50,414 nucleotides of DNA from an uncultured delta proteobacterium (GTDB lineage Bacteria; Myxococcota; Myxococcia; Myxococcales; 40CM-4-68-19): contig CAIWCD010000020.1 of assembly GCA_903911145.1 (NCBI GenBank), forward strand, positions 1 to 50,414, given 5' to 3'. Of the stretch, positions 50,280 to 50,414 are shown one piece after another. Made by a program: the position numbers and the translations under genes. Positions within the stretch are counted from its first letter, which is position 1. The number at the start of each line of letters is the position of its first letter. Below the pieces are notes generated by a model, which was not told the DNA's origin, made no database searches, and worked only from the letters and a program-made list of their open reading frames with translations.

Positions 50280-50414
50280 TGCCCCGTTTTCGTGGACACC
50301 GAGTTTATGCTGCCTCGGCTACAGATCGCCATTCGGATTCGGTGGTGTTCGGACTGCGGTAGCCGTTGCTCGAGTGTAATCTCCTTCGGTTGTAATAGCC
50401 GTCGATGAAGTTGG
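50280..50414 (-). mobile_element. IS3-family insertion sequence, one end
   Basis: The element starts at about 50280 with TGCCCCGTTTTCGTGGACA, whose outward reading TGTCCACGAAAACGGGGCA is an IS3-family type terminal repeat. It encodes the C-terminus of a transposase and runs off the window. The other end and any target duplication cannot be seen. Confidence 0.75.
50305..50414 (-). CDS. IS3-family transposase OrfB, C-terminal part (partial)
   Basis: Read on the minus strand from the window edge, the frame gives NFIDGYYNRRRLHSSNGYRS, then PNTTESEWRSVAEAA and TAA. The YNRRRLHSSNGYRSP block is the conserved end of the DDE integrase domain of IS3-family OrfB proteins. Only 35 residues are inside the window. 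The stop lies about 25 bases from the terminal repeat, as usual. Confidence 0.85.
   Translation of the reverse strand, partial: NFIDGYYNRRRLHSSNGYRSPNTTESEWRSVAEAA

Overview
The window looks like chromosomal DNA of a GC-rich Gram-negative bacterium. The evidence is an outer-membrane Omp85-type protein, type II secretion/type IV pilus-like genes, lipoprotein signal peptides, an undecaprenyl-phosphate sugar transferase, and codon use dominated by G/C third positions. A deltaproteobacterial-type lineage (Myxococcota or Binatota-like) would fit, but this is inferred from gene content and not proven.

Region 1 (1-17.7 kb) is a surface-polysaccharide cluster. It starts with a truncated GT39-like membrane protein. 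It then carries several GT4 and CgeB-type glycosyltransferases, three SAM methyltransferase domains (one fused to a glycosyltransferase), a glutamine-dependent asparagine synthetase-like amidotransferase, a two-domain dehydrogenase, a heparinase II/III-like enzyme and a WecA/MraY-type undecaprenyl-phosphate sugar-1-phosphate transferase. Most plus-strand genes from 7.0 to 16.3 kb overlap by a few bases, which suggests one operon. Region 2 (17.7-22.1 kb) holds an unrecognised 521-residue protein, a cupredoxin-like lipoprotein, a cupin, an FmdB-type zinc ribbon protein and an RluA-type pseudouridine synthase.

Region 3 (22.3-30.1 kb) is the most unusual part. A tRNA-Pro(CGG) gene is followed, 7,580 bp downstream, by a second copy of its 3' half plus terminator. 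These copies bracket a genomic island with no recognisable integrase. The island carries a two-spacer type I-E-like CRISPR remnant without cas genes, a controller-type HTH protein overlapping a possible PD-(D/E)xK nuclease (probably frameshifted), and an XRE / membrane TolB-like / unknown minus-strand operon with a palindromic operator. It also carries a pair resembling nucleotide-modification-associated (Nmad) proteins and a HigBA-type toxin-antitoxin pair. It reads as a defence or DNA-modification island.

Region 4 (30.2-33.6 kb) contains an NTF2/SnoaL-like protein, decayed gene scraps, a DUF485-ActP acetate symporter pair and a third copy of part of the tRNA terminator repeat. Region 5 (33.7-39.1 kb) is an eight-gene pilin/pseudopilin operon in which all seven junctions overlap by 4 bases and three GspF-like platform proteins stand in a row. 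Region 6 (39.2-45.9 kb) holds a soluble chemoreceptor-like protein, the Omp85 protein, a DUF2277 protein, secreted unknowns, and a decayed copy of a gene that is intact 2.6 kb away.

Region 7 (46.0-50.4 kb) is a sulfur/thiol redox locus: two rhodaneses, a CoA-disulfide reductase-rhodanese fusion, an ECF sigma factor fused to a zinc-finger anti-sigma-like domain, and two small cysteine-containing conserved proteins. It ends with the start of ccoG, which is cut by an IS3-family element running off the window.
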